Positions 25,137-32,945 of a stretch of DNA of 32,945 bases are shown piece by piece (the stretch's first letter is position 1; the number at the start of each line of letters is the position of its first letter). The DNA comes from an uncultured Clostridia bacterium (GTDB lineage Bacteria; Bacillota; Clostridia; TANB77; CAG-508). The DNA lies in NCBI GenBank assembly GCA_947632185.1, contig CANROH010000011.1:1-32945 (forward strand), written 5' to 3'. The notes beneath the pieces were generated by a model. It was given only the letters and a program-made list of their open reading frames with translations, was not told the DNA's origin and did no database searches. The position numbers were made by a program, and so were the translations under genes.

Positions 25137-27342
25137 TCATAACTTTATTCTTTTTAATCTCAAGGCATTTAATATTACTGTTATACTACTTAATACCATT
25201 GCTCCACTTGCAATCATAGGATTTATTGAAATATTTATTGGTTTTAATATTCCTATTGCTATTGGAATCATAAGTAAATTATAAAAAAATGCCCAAAACA
25301 AATTTTGTTTAATATTTGTAATAGTTTTTTTGCTTATATTTATTAAATTTATTATACTTATTAAATCATTTCTTGTTAAAATTACATCAGATGAATCCAT
25401 AGCAATATCTGTTCCTGTATTTACACTTACACCTACATCACTTACAGTTAAAGCAGGACTATCATTTATTCCATCTCCACACATCATTACAAATTTATTC
25501 TCTGATTTTAGATTTTTTATCATTTCTGCTTTTTGAGTAGGTAAAACATTTGATATTACTTTAGTTATTCCAATATCTTTTGCAATTTTTTCTGCTGTTT
25601 CTTTATTATCACCTGTAAGCATAATTGTATCTATTTTCTTTTTGCCTAAAAGATTAATTACTTCAACAGCATTTTCTCTTACTATATCATTTATTCCAAT
25701 AATAGCAATTATTTCTTTATTCTTTACTACATATACAATACTATTGCCATTTTCTGCTAATTTTTTTTCATCTTGCATATGTTGATTTTCAATTTCATAT
25801 TTTGTAAGAAGTTTTGAATTTCCAAGTAAAATTTCATCATCTTCTATTTTTGCTTTAATACCTAATCCTGATAAATTTTCAAAATCATTTACTTTCAAAA
25901 TATTAATATTTTTTTCTTCTAAATAATCTGTAAAAGTTTTTCCAATAGGATGTGTTGATTTATATTCAATGCTTCCAACTAATTGTAATAACTCATTATC
26001 ATTAATATCTGAATAATTAATAACTTTTGAAATTTTCAATTTTCCATATGTTAATGTACCTGTTTTATCAAAAACTATCGTATTTACTTTTTGTGCATTT
26101 TCTAATATTTCACTTTTTTTAACTAATATACCATTACTAGCACAAAGTCCTTCTGCAACAACTATCGCAAGAGGTGTTGCTAATCCTAAACTACAAGGAC
26201 AAGCTACAACTAATACAGTAATAAAAGTGGTTAAAGCATTATCTATTCCTTGCCCCAAAAGTAAGTATGCAAAAAATGTTATAATACTAATTGCTATAAC
26301 TGCTGGGACAAATATTCCAGATACTTTATCTGCTATTTTTGCAATAGGTGCTTTTGTATTGCTTGCTTCAACAACCAATCTTACAATTTCTGATATTGTT
26401 GAATCTTTTCCTATTCTTTCTGCTTTATATTCTATATAGCCATCATAGTTAATACTTCCAGCAATAACATTCATTCCAATTTCTTTTGCTACAGGTTTAC
26501 TTTCACCTGTAATAAATGATTCATCAAGATGTGCTTTTCCGTGCTGTAATTTTTCCATCTACTGCAATTTTTTCTCCTGGTTTTGAAATAACTATGTCAC
26601 CTTTATTTATTTCATCTAAAGTAACATTTTTTTCTACTCCATTAACTTTAATAACTGCTGAATTAGGAGTTATTTTTACAAGTTTTTGAATTGCCTCTTT
26701 AGTCTTATCTTTACTAATTCCATCTATATATCTACCTAATTTTATAAAATATATAACTATTGCTGCAGATTCAAAATATAAATTCATAACTTGATGGTGA
26801 TTTCCTCTAAATACTAAATACATATTATATATGCTATATAGTAAACTTGCCATAACTCCTATACTAACTAAAGTATCCATATTTGGAGTTTTATGAATTA
26901 AATTTTTATATCCATTTTTTATGATATCAAATCCATACCATAAAAAAGCAATTGTAAATATAAGTAAAAATATCATGTAATTTGTACTATTTGTGTGTGG
27001 ATTTAAAAAAGAAATTGTAGGTAAATTTATCATATGCCCCATTGAAACATACATTAATAAAATTGCAAGTATAGTAAAAATTATAAACTTAATTTTTTCT
27101 TTTTTACTCTTTTCTTCAACTTTAATTTCTTTAAATTCACCTAAACTTTTAAATCCTGCTTGTTTAACATATTCTTCCAATTTTTCAACAGTTACAACTT
27201 TTTCATCATATTCAATACTAGCATTTGCCATTACAAGATTAACAGAGGCTTTTACACCATTTTGCTTATTTAAATATTTTTCTAATCCATTCGAACATGC
27301 TGAACATGTCATTCCATCAATAGATAAAATTATTTTTTTCAT
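25137..27342 (-). CDS. copA: Copper-exporting P1B-type ATPase CopA with +1 frameshift at CGG
   Basis: Copper(I) efflux ATPase. The first frame (27342 down to 26524) holds one metal-binding domain with GMTCSAC (Cys13, Cys16), the first four membrane helices and the start of the actuator domain (VDGKIT), then meets CGG at codon 268 and would stop after four more codons. Skipping the C continues to GKAHLDESFITGES, the actuator TGES loop, then the CPC metal site (VACPCSLG), the phosphorylation site DKTGT, the ATP-site HP pair (STHPIG), TGDN and GDGINDSPAL. The joined protein has about 734 residues, normal for CopA with one metal-binding domain. The glycine restored at the shift is the conserved one six residues before DES. 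All later motifs are intact, which argues against a decayed gene. Confidence 0.9.
26539..26541 (-). other. In-frame CGG at +1 shift site 3 (copA)
   Basis: The coding strand reads ACA GCA CGG AAA AGC. Omitting the C gives ACA GCA GGA AAA GCA (Thr-Ala-Gly-Lys-Ala), keeping the P-type ATPase spacing DG-x4-G-x3-LDES. The starting frame reaches TGA after four more codons. Confidence 0.85.
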
Positions 27343-27379
27343 ATAAAGTACTCCCTTTATTTTAAACTATAAGATAATA

Positions 27380-27586
27380 TTAATCTTTTACTTCATATCC
27401 AATATCTTCTATTTTTTCTTTTATAATGTTGTTATCAACTCCTGATTTTACTGTAACTGCAACAGTTCCGTTTTCGTGATTTGCTACTACTTCTACTACT
27501 CCATCGATTGTTTTTAATGCGTTCTGGATTCTATTTTCACATCCATTACACATCATCCCTTCAACATTAAATAATAATTTTTCCAT
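27380..27586 (-). CDS. copZ: Copper chaperone CopZ
   Basis: Small cytosolic heavy-metal-associated domain protein of 68 residues. It carries the copper site GMMCNGC near residues 9-15 and ends in IKEKIEDIGYEVKD, the usual fold of alternating strands and helices. It hands Cu(I) to CopA and may load the CsoR repressor. I chose ATG at 27586 because AAAGGAG lies eight bases upstream; an in-frame ATG at 27604 overlaps that site. It sits between ttcA-like and copA in the copper operon, 37 bases before copA. Confidence 0.92.
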   Translation of the reverse strand: MEKLLFNVEGMMCNGCENRIQNALKTIDGVVEVVANHENGTVAVTVKSGVDNNIIKEKIEDIGYEVKD

Positions 27587-27613
27587 AAAATATTCTCCTT
27601 TCATTTTTTATAT

Positions 27614-28453
27614 TTAAATTATATTACTTTTATTGTAATCATCCAAAAAATTATGCACTTTACCATTCTTTCTATATGAAATTAATGTATCTAAATTTAC
27701 ATTTTGAGCACTTCTAAAAATATTTATATCAACATTTTTATAAACTTTTCGTAATTCGGTTATTAATTTTTTTATCTCATCACGCTTTGAACCTATCTTT
27801 TCGCCACTTATTTCTCTCTTTTCTGTAACTTTACATGCACATTTAATAAAATCCAAATTATACTTTTTGCTCCAACTTATAATATCAGCTTCTTTTACAT
27901 AGTATAATGGCCTTATTAATTGCATTCCCGGATGAGATGTACTTTTTACTTTTGGCATCATTGTTTGCATTTGTGCACCATAAATCATTCCCATTAAAAT
28001 AGTTTCAATAACATCATCAAAGTGATGTCCTAATGCAATTTTATTACATCCTAGTTCTTTTGCTTTTTCATATAAATATCCTCTTCTCATTCTTGCACAT
28101 AAATAACAAGGATGATCATCAATGTCTGCAACAGCATCAAAAATTCTTGTTTTAAATACTGTTAATGGTATATTTAATATCTCTGCATTTGAAATTATTT
28201 TTTCCTTATTTATTTGATTATATCCAGGATCCATTGATAAAAAAACTAAATCAAAATTCATTTTTCGATGTCTTTTTATTTCTTGAAAACATTTTGCCAT
28301 AAGCATAGAATCTTTTCCACCTGAAATACATACTGCAATTTTATCTCCATCTTGTATCATTTCAAATTCTTGAATCCCTCTTACAAATTTAGACCAAATT
28401 GTTTTACGAAAATTTGTTATTATTCCTCTTTCAATTTCTTGATATCTTTCCAA
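27614..28453 (-). CDS. TtcA-like tRNA 2-thiocytidine synthetase
   Basis: PP-loop ATPase of the TtcA/TtuA superfamily, which thiolates tRNA using a [4Fe-4S] cluster. The 279-residue protein has the PP-loop ISGGKDSM near residue 44, the first Cys pair CYLCARMRRG, LGHHFDDV, and a later CACK that supplies the third ligand. TtcA makes 2-thiocytidine at position 32 of some tRNAs; other members have different tRNA targets, so the exact role is not certain. Its place inside a copper operon is notable because iron-sulphur enzymes are prime targets of copper. No frame break is visible. Confidence 0.82.
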   Translation of the reverse strand: MERYQEIERGIITNFRKTIWSKFVRGIQEFEMIQDGDKIAVCISGGKDSMLMAKCFQEIKRHRKMNFDLVFLSMDPGYNQINKEKIISNAEILNIPLTVFKTRIFDAVADIDDHPCYLCARMRRGYLYEKAKELGCNKIALGHHFDDVIETILMGMIYGAQMQTMMPKVKSTSHPGMQLIRPLYYVKEADIISWSKKYNLDFIKCACKVTEKREISGEKIGSKRDEIKKLITELRKVYKNVDINIFRSAQNVNLDTLISYRKNGKVHNFLDDYNKSNII

Positions 28454-28515
28454 TTTTAATAAACCTCTTTATTTTTAAAAGTCTTGTATTTAATAATTAT
28501 CAATATAATAATTTT

Positions 28516-29277
28516 TTATTTTTTTAATCCACTTATAATATCTTTAATAACTTCTCCAGCAATAATCAACCCAGCTACTGACGGAACAAAAGAAATACTT
28601 CCTGGAACCTGTTTTCTTATTCCACTATTTTTTTTGGTATCTTCAGAATATATCTCTTCATTTTTACAATTTTCTTCTATTTTATCATCTATTTTTATTG
28701 GTTCCTCTTTTGAATAAACAACTTTTAATTTTTCTATTCCTCTTAAACGCAACTCTTTTCTCATAACTTTTGCTAAAGGGCATATACTAGTTTTATATAT
28801 ATCTGTAACTTCAAACTTCGTTGGATCTAGTTTATTTCCTGTTCCCATACTTGATATTATAGGGATATTTAGTTTTTTAGCTCTTATTACTAATTCTATC
28901 TTTGCTGTAACTGTATCGACACTATCAACAATATAATCTACAGTTTTATCTAATATGTCTTTACTATCTGGCATAAAAAATTCTTGATATGTTTCTACTT
29001 TTGCATTTGGATTTATTTCTAGTATTCTATCCTTACAAACTTCTACTTTAGGTTGTCCAATTGTTTTTCTTGTTGCAATAATTTGTCTATTCAAATTTGT
29101 TAAACAAATTTTATCATTATCTACTAGTATAAAGTTTTCTATTCCAGCTCTTACTAATCCTTCAACAACAAAAGAGCCTACTCCTCCAATCCCAAATACA
29201 GCTACTTTTGCTTTATGTAATTTATTTACTCCATCTTTTCCAATTAATAATTCCGTTCTTGAAAATTGATTTAGCAT
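28516..29277 (-). CDS. TcdA-like tRNA threonylcarbamoyladenosine dehydratase (ThiF/E1 family)
   Basis: E1-like adenylating enzyme of 253 residues. The nucleotide site is FGIGGVGSFVVEGLVRAGI, followed by VDNDKICLTNLNRQIIA, the typical ThiF/MoeB/TcdA pattern, and later VDSVDTVTAKIELV. The segment SSMGTGNKLDPTKFEVTDIYKTS is characteristic of TcdA (YgdL), which cyclises t6A to ct6A at tRNA position 37. It starts 10 bases after csoR and is followed by a TtcA-like gene. The C-terminus has a hydrophobic helix (AGLIIAGEVI). Confidence 0.85.
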   Translation of the reverse strand: MLNQFSRTELLIGKDGVNKLHKAKVAVFGIGGVGSFVVEGLVRAGIENFILVDNDKICLTNLNRQIIATRKTIGQPKVEVCKDRILEINPNAKVETYQEFFMPDSKDILDKTVDYIVDSVDTVTAKIELVIRAKKLNIPIISSMGTGNKLDPTKFEVTDIYKTSICPLAKVMRKELRLRGIEKLKVVYSKEEPIKIDDKIEENCKNEEIYSEDTKKNSGIRKQVPGSISFVPSVAGLIIAGEVIKDIISGLKK

Positions 29278-29287
29278 ATTTACTCCT

Positions 29288-29581
29288 TTATTGTAATTTT
29301 TTTATTAATTTTACTACATCATCAAGTATATCTAGATTTCCCGTCTGTATATCATGGACAACACAATTTTTTAGGTGACTCTCTAATATACTATTGCCTA
29401 TTCCTTGTAATGATTTGCAAACAGCCGCAATCTGAATTAATACATCATCACAATATCTATCATCTGTAATCATTTGATTAATTCCTCTAACTTGCCCTTC
29501 TATAACATTTAATCTTTTAGTTAAATTCTTTTTTTCTTCATCTGTTCTATGTGTACTTTTACCACACTTTTCGCAATTCAT
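29288..29581 (-). CDS. csoR: Copper-sensing repressor CsoR
   Basis: Four-helix copper(I)-responsive repressor of about 97 residues. The Cys-His-Cys copper site is visible as Cys in DDRYCDDVL and His with Cys in ESHLKNCVV. An extra N-terminal MNCEKCGKSTHR carries a CxxC. The body TKRLNVIEGQVRGINQMI is the DUF156 signature. Start ATG at 29581 behind GAGGTGAG; an upstream reading to 29653 would include the promoter and is rejected. It is the first gene of the copper operon and sits behind an operator that fits its family. Confidence 0.94.
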   Translation of the reverse strand: MNCEKCGKSTHRTDEEKKNLTKRLNVIEGQVRGINQMITDDRYCDDVLIQIAAVCKSLQGIGNSILESHLKNCVVHDIQTGNLDILDDVVKLIKKLQ

Positions 29582-29602
29582 TTTTCTCACCTCTAGTAAA
29601 GG

Positions 29603-29631
29603 ATTATATACCCTATAGGGGTATATGTCAA
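29603..29631 (-). promoter_or_regulatory. Copper operon promoter with CsoR operator in the spacer
   Basis: On the minus strand TTGACA (29626-29631) and TATAAT (29603-29608) are spaced by exactly 17 bases, a consensus sigma-A promoter. The spacer carries the near-palindrome TATACCCCTATAGGGTATA (29607-29625), a typical CsoR site. Bound repressor would sit squarely between the two promoter boxes. Confidence 0.88.
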
Positions 29632-29661
29632 TACTTAATATTAAATAAGCCATTATAATTA

Positions 29662-29683
29662 AAAGGGCTAAAAATAGCCCTTT
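29662..29683 (-). terminator. Possible terminator after the DUF305 gene
   Basis: AAAGGGCTA (29662-29670) pairs with 29675-29683 in a nine-base-pair stem with a four-base loop. The T tract after it on the minus strand is short. Confidence 0.5.
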
Positions 29684-29718
29684 ATATGTAGCTAATAAAT
29701 TTTGATTTTATCAATCAA

Positions 29719-30282
29719 TTAATATTCTAGCATTTTTCTAATTTCTTTTAACTCTCTTACACCATTGCTTTGCTCTTCTATTATATTTCTCGCAACATCA
29801 CCTAATCTTGGATCAATATAGTAGTTTAACAAATTTTCACACATCTCAATTGCACCTTCATGATGTGGTATCATTTCACTAATAAAATTCAAATTAATAT
29901 CGTTACTTCTCAAACTATTTCTCATTCTACAAATCATTCTCTTTGTTATGCAAAAAAATCGCTTTTCATAAAATTTAATATCTCTTCTCTCATTTACATA
30001 TCCATAAGTTGTCATTCCTATTTCTCTCATTTGGTCTATTCCTTTTGTTTGCATAGTTATAATATCTTTTGCAATTTCTTGCAATGGTTGATAATTAGTA
30101 TAATTTAATAAATTTTCACACATATATATTGCTGCCTGATGATGTGGTATCATGCTTTCTATAAAATTTATCGTTATACTATTAGTAATATTTGCATTTA
30201 ACATTTTATAAGACATCTGAGATAATATTTGATTAAAACTACATAAATATTTTTTTACTTCATCACATGTACTAAAATTCAT
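29719..30282 (-). CDS. Tandem DUF305 protein
   Basis: A 187-residue protein with two copies of the DUF305 ferritin-like metal-binding unit. The motifs FIESMIPHHQAAIYMCENLL and FISEMIPHHEGAIEMCENLL differ in only a few positions and are about 100 residues apart. DUF305 proteins often sit by copper genes and are suspected metal binders. No signal peptide is visible. The start is ATG at 30282, whose AAAGGAGGGA site lies inside the 3' arm of a strong hairpin. It is upstream of csoR but has its own terminator. Confidence 0.85.
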   Translation of the reverse strand: MNFSTCDEVKKYLCSFNQILSQMSYKMLNANITNSITINFIESMIPHHQAAIYMCENLLNYTNYQPLQEIAKDIITMQTKGIDQMREIGMTTYGYVNERRDIKFYEKRFFCITKRMICRMRNSLRSNDINLNFISEMIPHHEGAIEMCENLLNYYIDPRLGDVARNIIEEQSNGVRELKEIRKMLEY

Positions 30283-30324
30283 AAAAATCCCTCCTTTAAT
30301 TATAATATTAAAGGAGGGATTTTT
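30283..30324 (-). terminator. 18-bp hairpin, terminator of the ABC exporter operon covering the DUF305 ribosome site
   Basis: A perfect 18-base-pair stem (30283-30300 with 30307-30324) has a six-base loop and ends in five T on the minus strand directly before the DUF305 start codon. The 3' arm holds AAAGGAGGGA, that gene's ribosome binding site. A TATAAT for the minus strand (30299-30304) lies at the loop. Confidence 0.8.
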
Positions 30325-30360
30325 TTGTTATTATACTTGTTAATTTTATTATTTTAATTA

Positions 30361-32247
30361 TTATTCAAGTTCAAATGCACCAGTATACAATTGATAATAT
30401 GTACCTTTTTGTGCTATCAAATCTTCATGATTTCCTCTTTCTATAATTCTTCCATGATCTAAAACTATAATTGCTTTCGCATTTCTAACAGTTGATAATC
30501 TATGTGCAATTACAAAAACTGTTCTTCCTTTCATAAGTTTATCCATACCATCTTGAACAATCTTTTCTGTTCTCGTATCAATACTAGAAGTAGCCTCATC
30601 TAGAATCATAACCGGAGGATCAACTAATGCACATCTTGCAATAGCTAATAATTGTCTTTGACCTTGTGATAAATTCGCTCCATCACCTGTTAAATAAGTA
30701 TCATATCCATTTGGAAGTCTCATAATAAAATCATGAGCATTAGCAAGTTTTGCAGCCTCAATTACCTCTTCATCAGTTGCAGTATCTAAGCCATATTTTA
30801 TATTTTCTTTTATAGTTCCTGTAAAAAGATTTGTATCTTGTAAAACAATACCAAGAGAAAGTCTTAAATCTTTTTTCTTAATTTTATTGATATTTATTCC
30901 ATCATATCTAATTTTTCCATCTTCAATGTCATAAAAACGATTTATAAGATTTGTAATTGTAGTTTTACCAGCACCAGTTGCACCTACAAAAGCAATTTTT
31001 TGTCCTGGTTTCGCATATAAACTAATGTTATGTAAAACTAGTTTATTTTCTTCATAACCAAAATCTACATCATGAAATTCTATATGACCTTTTAATTCAA
31101 TATATTCTAATCTTCCATCATGATGTAAATATTTCCAAGCCCATACTTCTGTTTTTTCTGTAGTTTCTGTTAATACACCATCAACATATTTTGCATTAAC
31201 TAAAGTTACATATCCATTATCTTGTTCTGGTTCTTCATCCATTAATTCAAATATTCTTTTAGCTCCAGCTAAAGCCATAACAACTGAATTTAATTGTTGT
31301 GACACTTGATTTATAGGTCTAATAAATGTCTTACTAAGTTGTAAGAATGATACTATTAATCCAACAGTAACATTTCCTATACCATTAACAGCAAGCAATC
31401 CTCCTATTATTGCAAGTAATGAATATTGAACGTTTCCTAATGCACCATTAATAGGCATTAATACATTTGCAAATTTATGTGCATTATAAACATTTTCACA
31501 AAGTTCATCATTTAATTTATTGAATTTCTCTTTTGCTTTATCTTCATAGCAAAAAACTTTAACTACTTTTTGTCCATTAATCATTTCCTCAATATATCCA
31601 TTTACACTAGCTACAGCTTGTTGCTGTTTTATAAAGTAGCTACCACTTTTAGTACTAATTTTCTTTGTAACAAAAAGAATAATTGCTAAAGACACTATTA
31701 CAACCAAAGTAAGATAAATATTTGTAATTACCATTGAAACAAATACTGTAATAATTGTAATTAAAGAAGAAACTACTTGTGGGATACTTTGAGAAATCAT
31801 CTGACTTAAAGTATCAGTATCATTTGTATAATGACTCATAATATCTCCATGTGTACGAGTATCAAAATATTTAATAGGTAATTTCTGCATCTTAATAAAC
31901 ATTTCATCACGAATTATCTTTAATGTTCCTTCAGTTATATCTGCCATTATTCTACTTTGAAATAAGCTTGATAAAATTCCAACTAAATATATAATACACA
32001 TAATTCCTACAGCATGCATAAGTGAAGTAAATACTGGATTTTCAACTCCAATTAATGGAATAATATAATCGTCTATTAATGTTTGTAAAAATAAATTTCC
32101 GGCAACAGAAGAAATAGTAGTTAAAATCAAGCATGTAATAACAATTAAAAGTTTAAATTTATAATTTTTAAGATATCCTATAACTCTACCTAAAACCTTA
32201 AAATCAATCTTAGGTCTTTTCTTTATATTTTTATCCATGTTTTGCAA
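30361..32247 (-). CDS. Heterodimeric ABC exporter, second half (MsbA/BmrA type)
   Basis: Type IV ABC exporter half-transporter of 628 residues with an N-terminal domain of six membrane helices and a C-terminal ATPase. Walker A GATGAGKTT, Q-loop VLQDTNLF, signature LSQGQRQL, Walker B VMILDEATS and switch AHRLST are all canonical, so this half carries the active site typical of the consensus partner. A short insert WAWKYLHHDGRLEY precedes the ATPase. The TTG at 32247 is used with GGAGG 11 bases before; an ATG at 32238 is possible. It overlaps the upstream partner gene by 17 bases. A drug or peptide substrate is probable but unknown. Confidence 0.93.
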   Translation of the reverse strand: MQNMDKNIKKRPKIDFKVLGRVIGYLKNYKFKLLIVITCLILTTISSVAGNLFLQTLIDDYIIPLIGVENPVFTSLMHAVGIMCIIYLVGILSSLFQSRIMADITEGTLKIIRDEMFIKMQKLPIKYFDTRTHGDIMSHYTNDTDTLSQMISQSIPQVVSSLITIITVFVSMVITNIYLTLVVIVSLAIILFVTKKISTKSGSYFIKQQQAVASVNGYIEEMINGQKVVKVFCYEDKAKEKFNKLNDELCENVYNAHKFANVLMPINGALGNVQYSLLAIIGGLLAVNGIGNVTVGLIVSFLQLSKTFIRPINQVSQQLNSVVMALAGAKRIFELMDEEPEQDNGYVTLVNAKYVDGVLTETTEKTEVWAWKYLHHDGRLEYIELKGHIEFHDVDFGYEENKLVLHNISLYAKPGQKIAFVGATGAGKTTITNLINRFYDIEDGKIRYDGININKIKKKDLRLSLGIVLQDTNLFTGTIKENIKYGLDTATDEEVIEAAKLANAHDFIMRLPNGYDTYLTGDGANLSQGQRQLLAIARCALVDPPVMILDEATSSIDTRTEKIVQDGMDKLMKGRTVFVIAHRLSTVRNAKAIIVLDHGRIIERGNHEDLIAQKGTYYQLYTGAFELE

Positions 32248-32945
32248 TTTCTTCTTCGCCTCCTTTCACTTGTGAATAATAAACTTCTTTATAAATTTCA
32301 TTAGATGCAAGTAATTCCTCATGAGTTCCAATACCATTAATTTTTCCATTATCTAAAACAATTATTTTATCTGCATCTTCTATAGAAGATATTCTTTGAG
32401 CAATAATTATTTTAGTAGTATTTGGTATATAATTTTTGAAAGCTGCTCTAATCAAACTATCTGTTTTTGTATCCACAGCACTAGTTGAATCATCTAGTAT
32501 TAATATTTTAGGTTCCTTTAAAAGTGCTCTTGCAATACAAAGTCTTTGTTTTTGCCCACCAGATACATTTGTTCCTCCTTGCTCTATATATGTATCATAT
32601 CCATTTTCAAATTGCATAATAAATTCATGAGCTTGTGCTTGCTTACAAGCTTTAATCAATTCCTCGTCAGTTGCGTTTTCATTTCCCCAACGCAAATTTT
32701 CTTTTATTGTTCCTGAAAACAAAACATTTTTTTGAAGAACCATAGCGACTTGATTTCTCAAAGTTTCTAAATCATAATCTCTAACGTCAACTCCACCTAC
32801 TTTAATATTTCCTGATGTAACATCATATAATCTTGGAATTAATTGTACAAAAGTAGATTTTGAAGAACCAGTACCTCCTATTATTCCAACAGTTTCTCCT
32901 GATTTTATTTCTAAATTTATATTTTTTAAACATAATTTATTTTTA
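32231..32945 (-). CDS. Heterodimeric ABC exporter, first half, partial
   Basis: C-terminal part of an ABC exporter half-transporter; the 5' end is beyond the window. The visible ATPase has Walker A IGGTGSSKST, Q-loop VLQKNVLFSG, signature VSGGQKQRL, Walker B ILILDDSTS and switch AQRISS. The Asp after Walker B in place of catalytic Glu, and Gln for the switch His, mark this as the degenerate site of a heterodimer, complementary to the canonical partner downstream. The reading frame is open to the window edge. Confidence 0.92.
   Translation of the reverse strand, partial: KNKLCLKNINLEIKSGETVGIIGGTGSSKSTFVQLIPRLYDVTSGNIKVGGVDVRDYDLETLRNQVAMVLQKNVLFSGTIKENLRWGNENATDEELIKACKQAQAHEFIMQFENGYDTYIEQGGTNVSGGQKQRLCIARALLKEPKILILDDSTSAVDTKTDSLIRAAFKNYIPNTTKIIIAQRISSIEDADKIIVLDNGKINGIGTHEELLASNEIYKEVYYSQVKGGEEEIAKHG

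Noticed and set aside
26524..26600. Equating the copA break with the E. coli copA programmed -1 shift
   Set aside because: The direction is +1, the site is about 250 codons after the metal-binding Cys pair rather than close behind it, and no slippery heptamer of the X-XXY-YYZ type is evident at the break.
171..27342. Calling the three broken genes ordinary pseudogenes
   Set aside because: Each has one break only, all at CGG, with full conservation on both sides. Independent decay would give varied breaks and further stops. Read or assembly error remains possible but there is no homopolymer or shared motif beyond CC on the plus strand.
26993..27346. A 117-residue plus-strand gene opposite copA
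   Set aside because: It is antisense to conserved copA coding sequence, has no convincing ribosome site and no recognisable protein features. The same holds for the other short plus-strand frames opposite genes, for example at 13074-13298 and 15435-15701.
29582..29653. Longer csoR reading from 29653
   Set aside because: This would place the promoter and CsoR operator inside the coding region; GAGGTGAG before the ATG at 29581 fits better.

Overview
The window is very AT-rich (by eye roughly a quarter G+C). It looks like a chromosomal segment of a strictly anaerobic, Gram-positive, probably gut-dwelling member of the Clostridia. The evidence is a class B sortase, a Bce-type peptide-resistance module, a choloylglycine (bile salt) hydrolase family enzyme, the [FeFe]-hydrogenase maturation genes hydE/hydG/hydF, and strong AGGAGG-type ribosome binding sites. 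All genes lie on the minus strand except one TetR-type regulator at 9974-10525. No tRNA, rRNA, CRISPR array or insertion sequence was seen, and no gene-free stretch exceeds about 225 bases.

Layout in window order: (1) 1-2550, Bce-like ATPase, histidine kinase and response regulator, with TTACA-N4-TGTAA operators before the regulator gene and before the ATPase gene. (2) 2564-5100, a CmpB-like membrane protein, an unknown membrane protein and sortase B. (3) 5111-10536, a DUF308 protein and a giant MMPL/RND transporter with nine ~80-residue repeats in one outer loop, opposite a TetR regulator with a perfect 34-bp palindrome between them. (4) 10589-15013, cardiolipin synthase, a flavin-reductase-like protein, an anchored unknown protein and bile salt hydrolase. 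(5) 15046-19244, a hydrogenase maturation operon (TM1266-type regulator, hydE, hydG, hydF) behind a structured leader that starts close to the predicted transcription start and ends in a terminator. (6) 19300-22390, a surface acylation module (DHHW, MBOAT, DUF4358). (7) 22509-25101, two overlapping unknown membrane/secreted proteins. (8) 25137-29631, a copper operon csoR-tcdA-like-ttcA-copZ-copA driven by a TTGACA-N17-TATAAT promoter with a CsoR operator in its spacer. (9) 29719-30324, a tandem DUF305 protein behind an 18-bp hairpin. (10) 30361-32945, a heterodimeric ABC exporter running off the window edge.

The main discovery candidate concerns decoding. Three genes (Bce-like ATPase, its histidine kinase, copA) are each interrupted by exactly one extra base. 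In all three the ribosome would meet an in-frame CGG codon at the break, and skipping its C restores the full-length protein with a GGN glycine codon. In two of the three that glycine is a family-conserved residue. I checked by eye every CGG on the coding strands of the other genes: all (about 26) are out of frame (ATC GGA, AAC GGA, CCG GAA and so on). CGG therefore seems unused as a normal Arg codon here and appears only where a +1 shift is needed. This suggests an unassigned CGG codon bypassed by +1 frameshifting or four-base (CGGN) decoding, rather than three independent pseudogenes.
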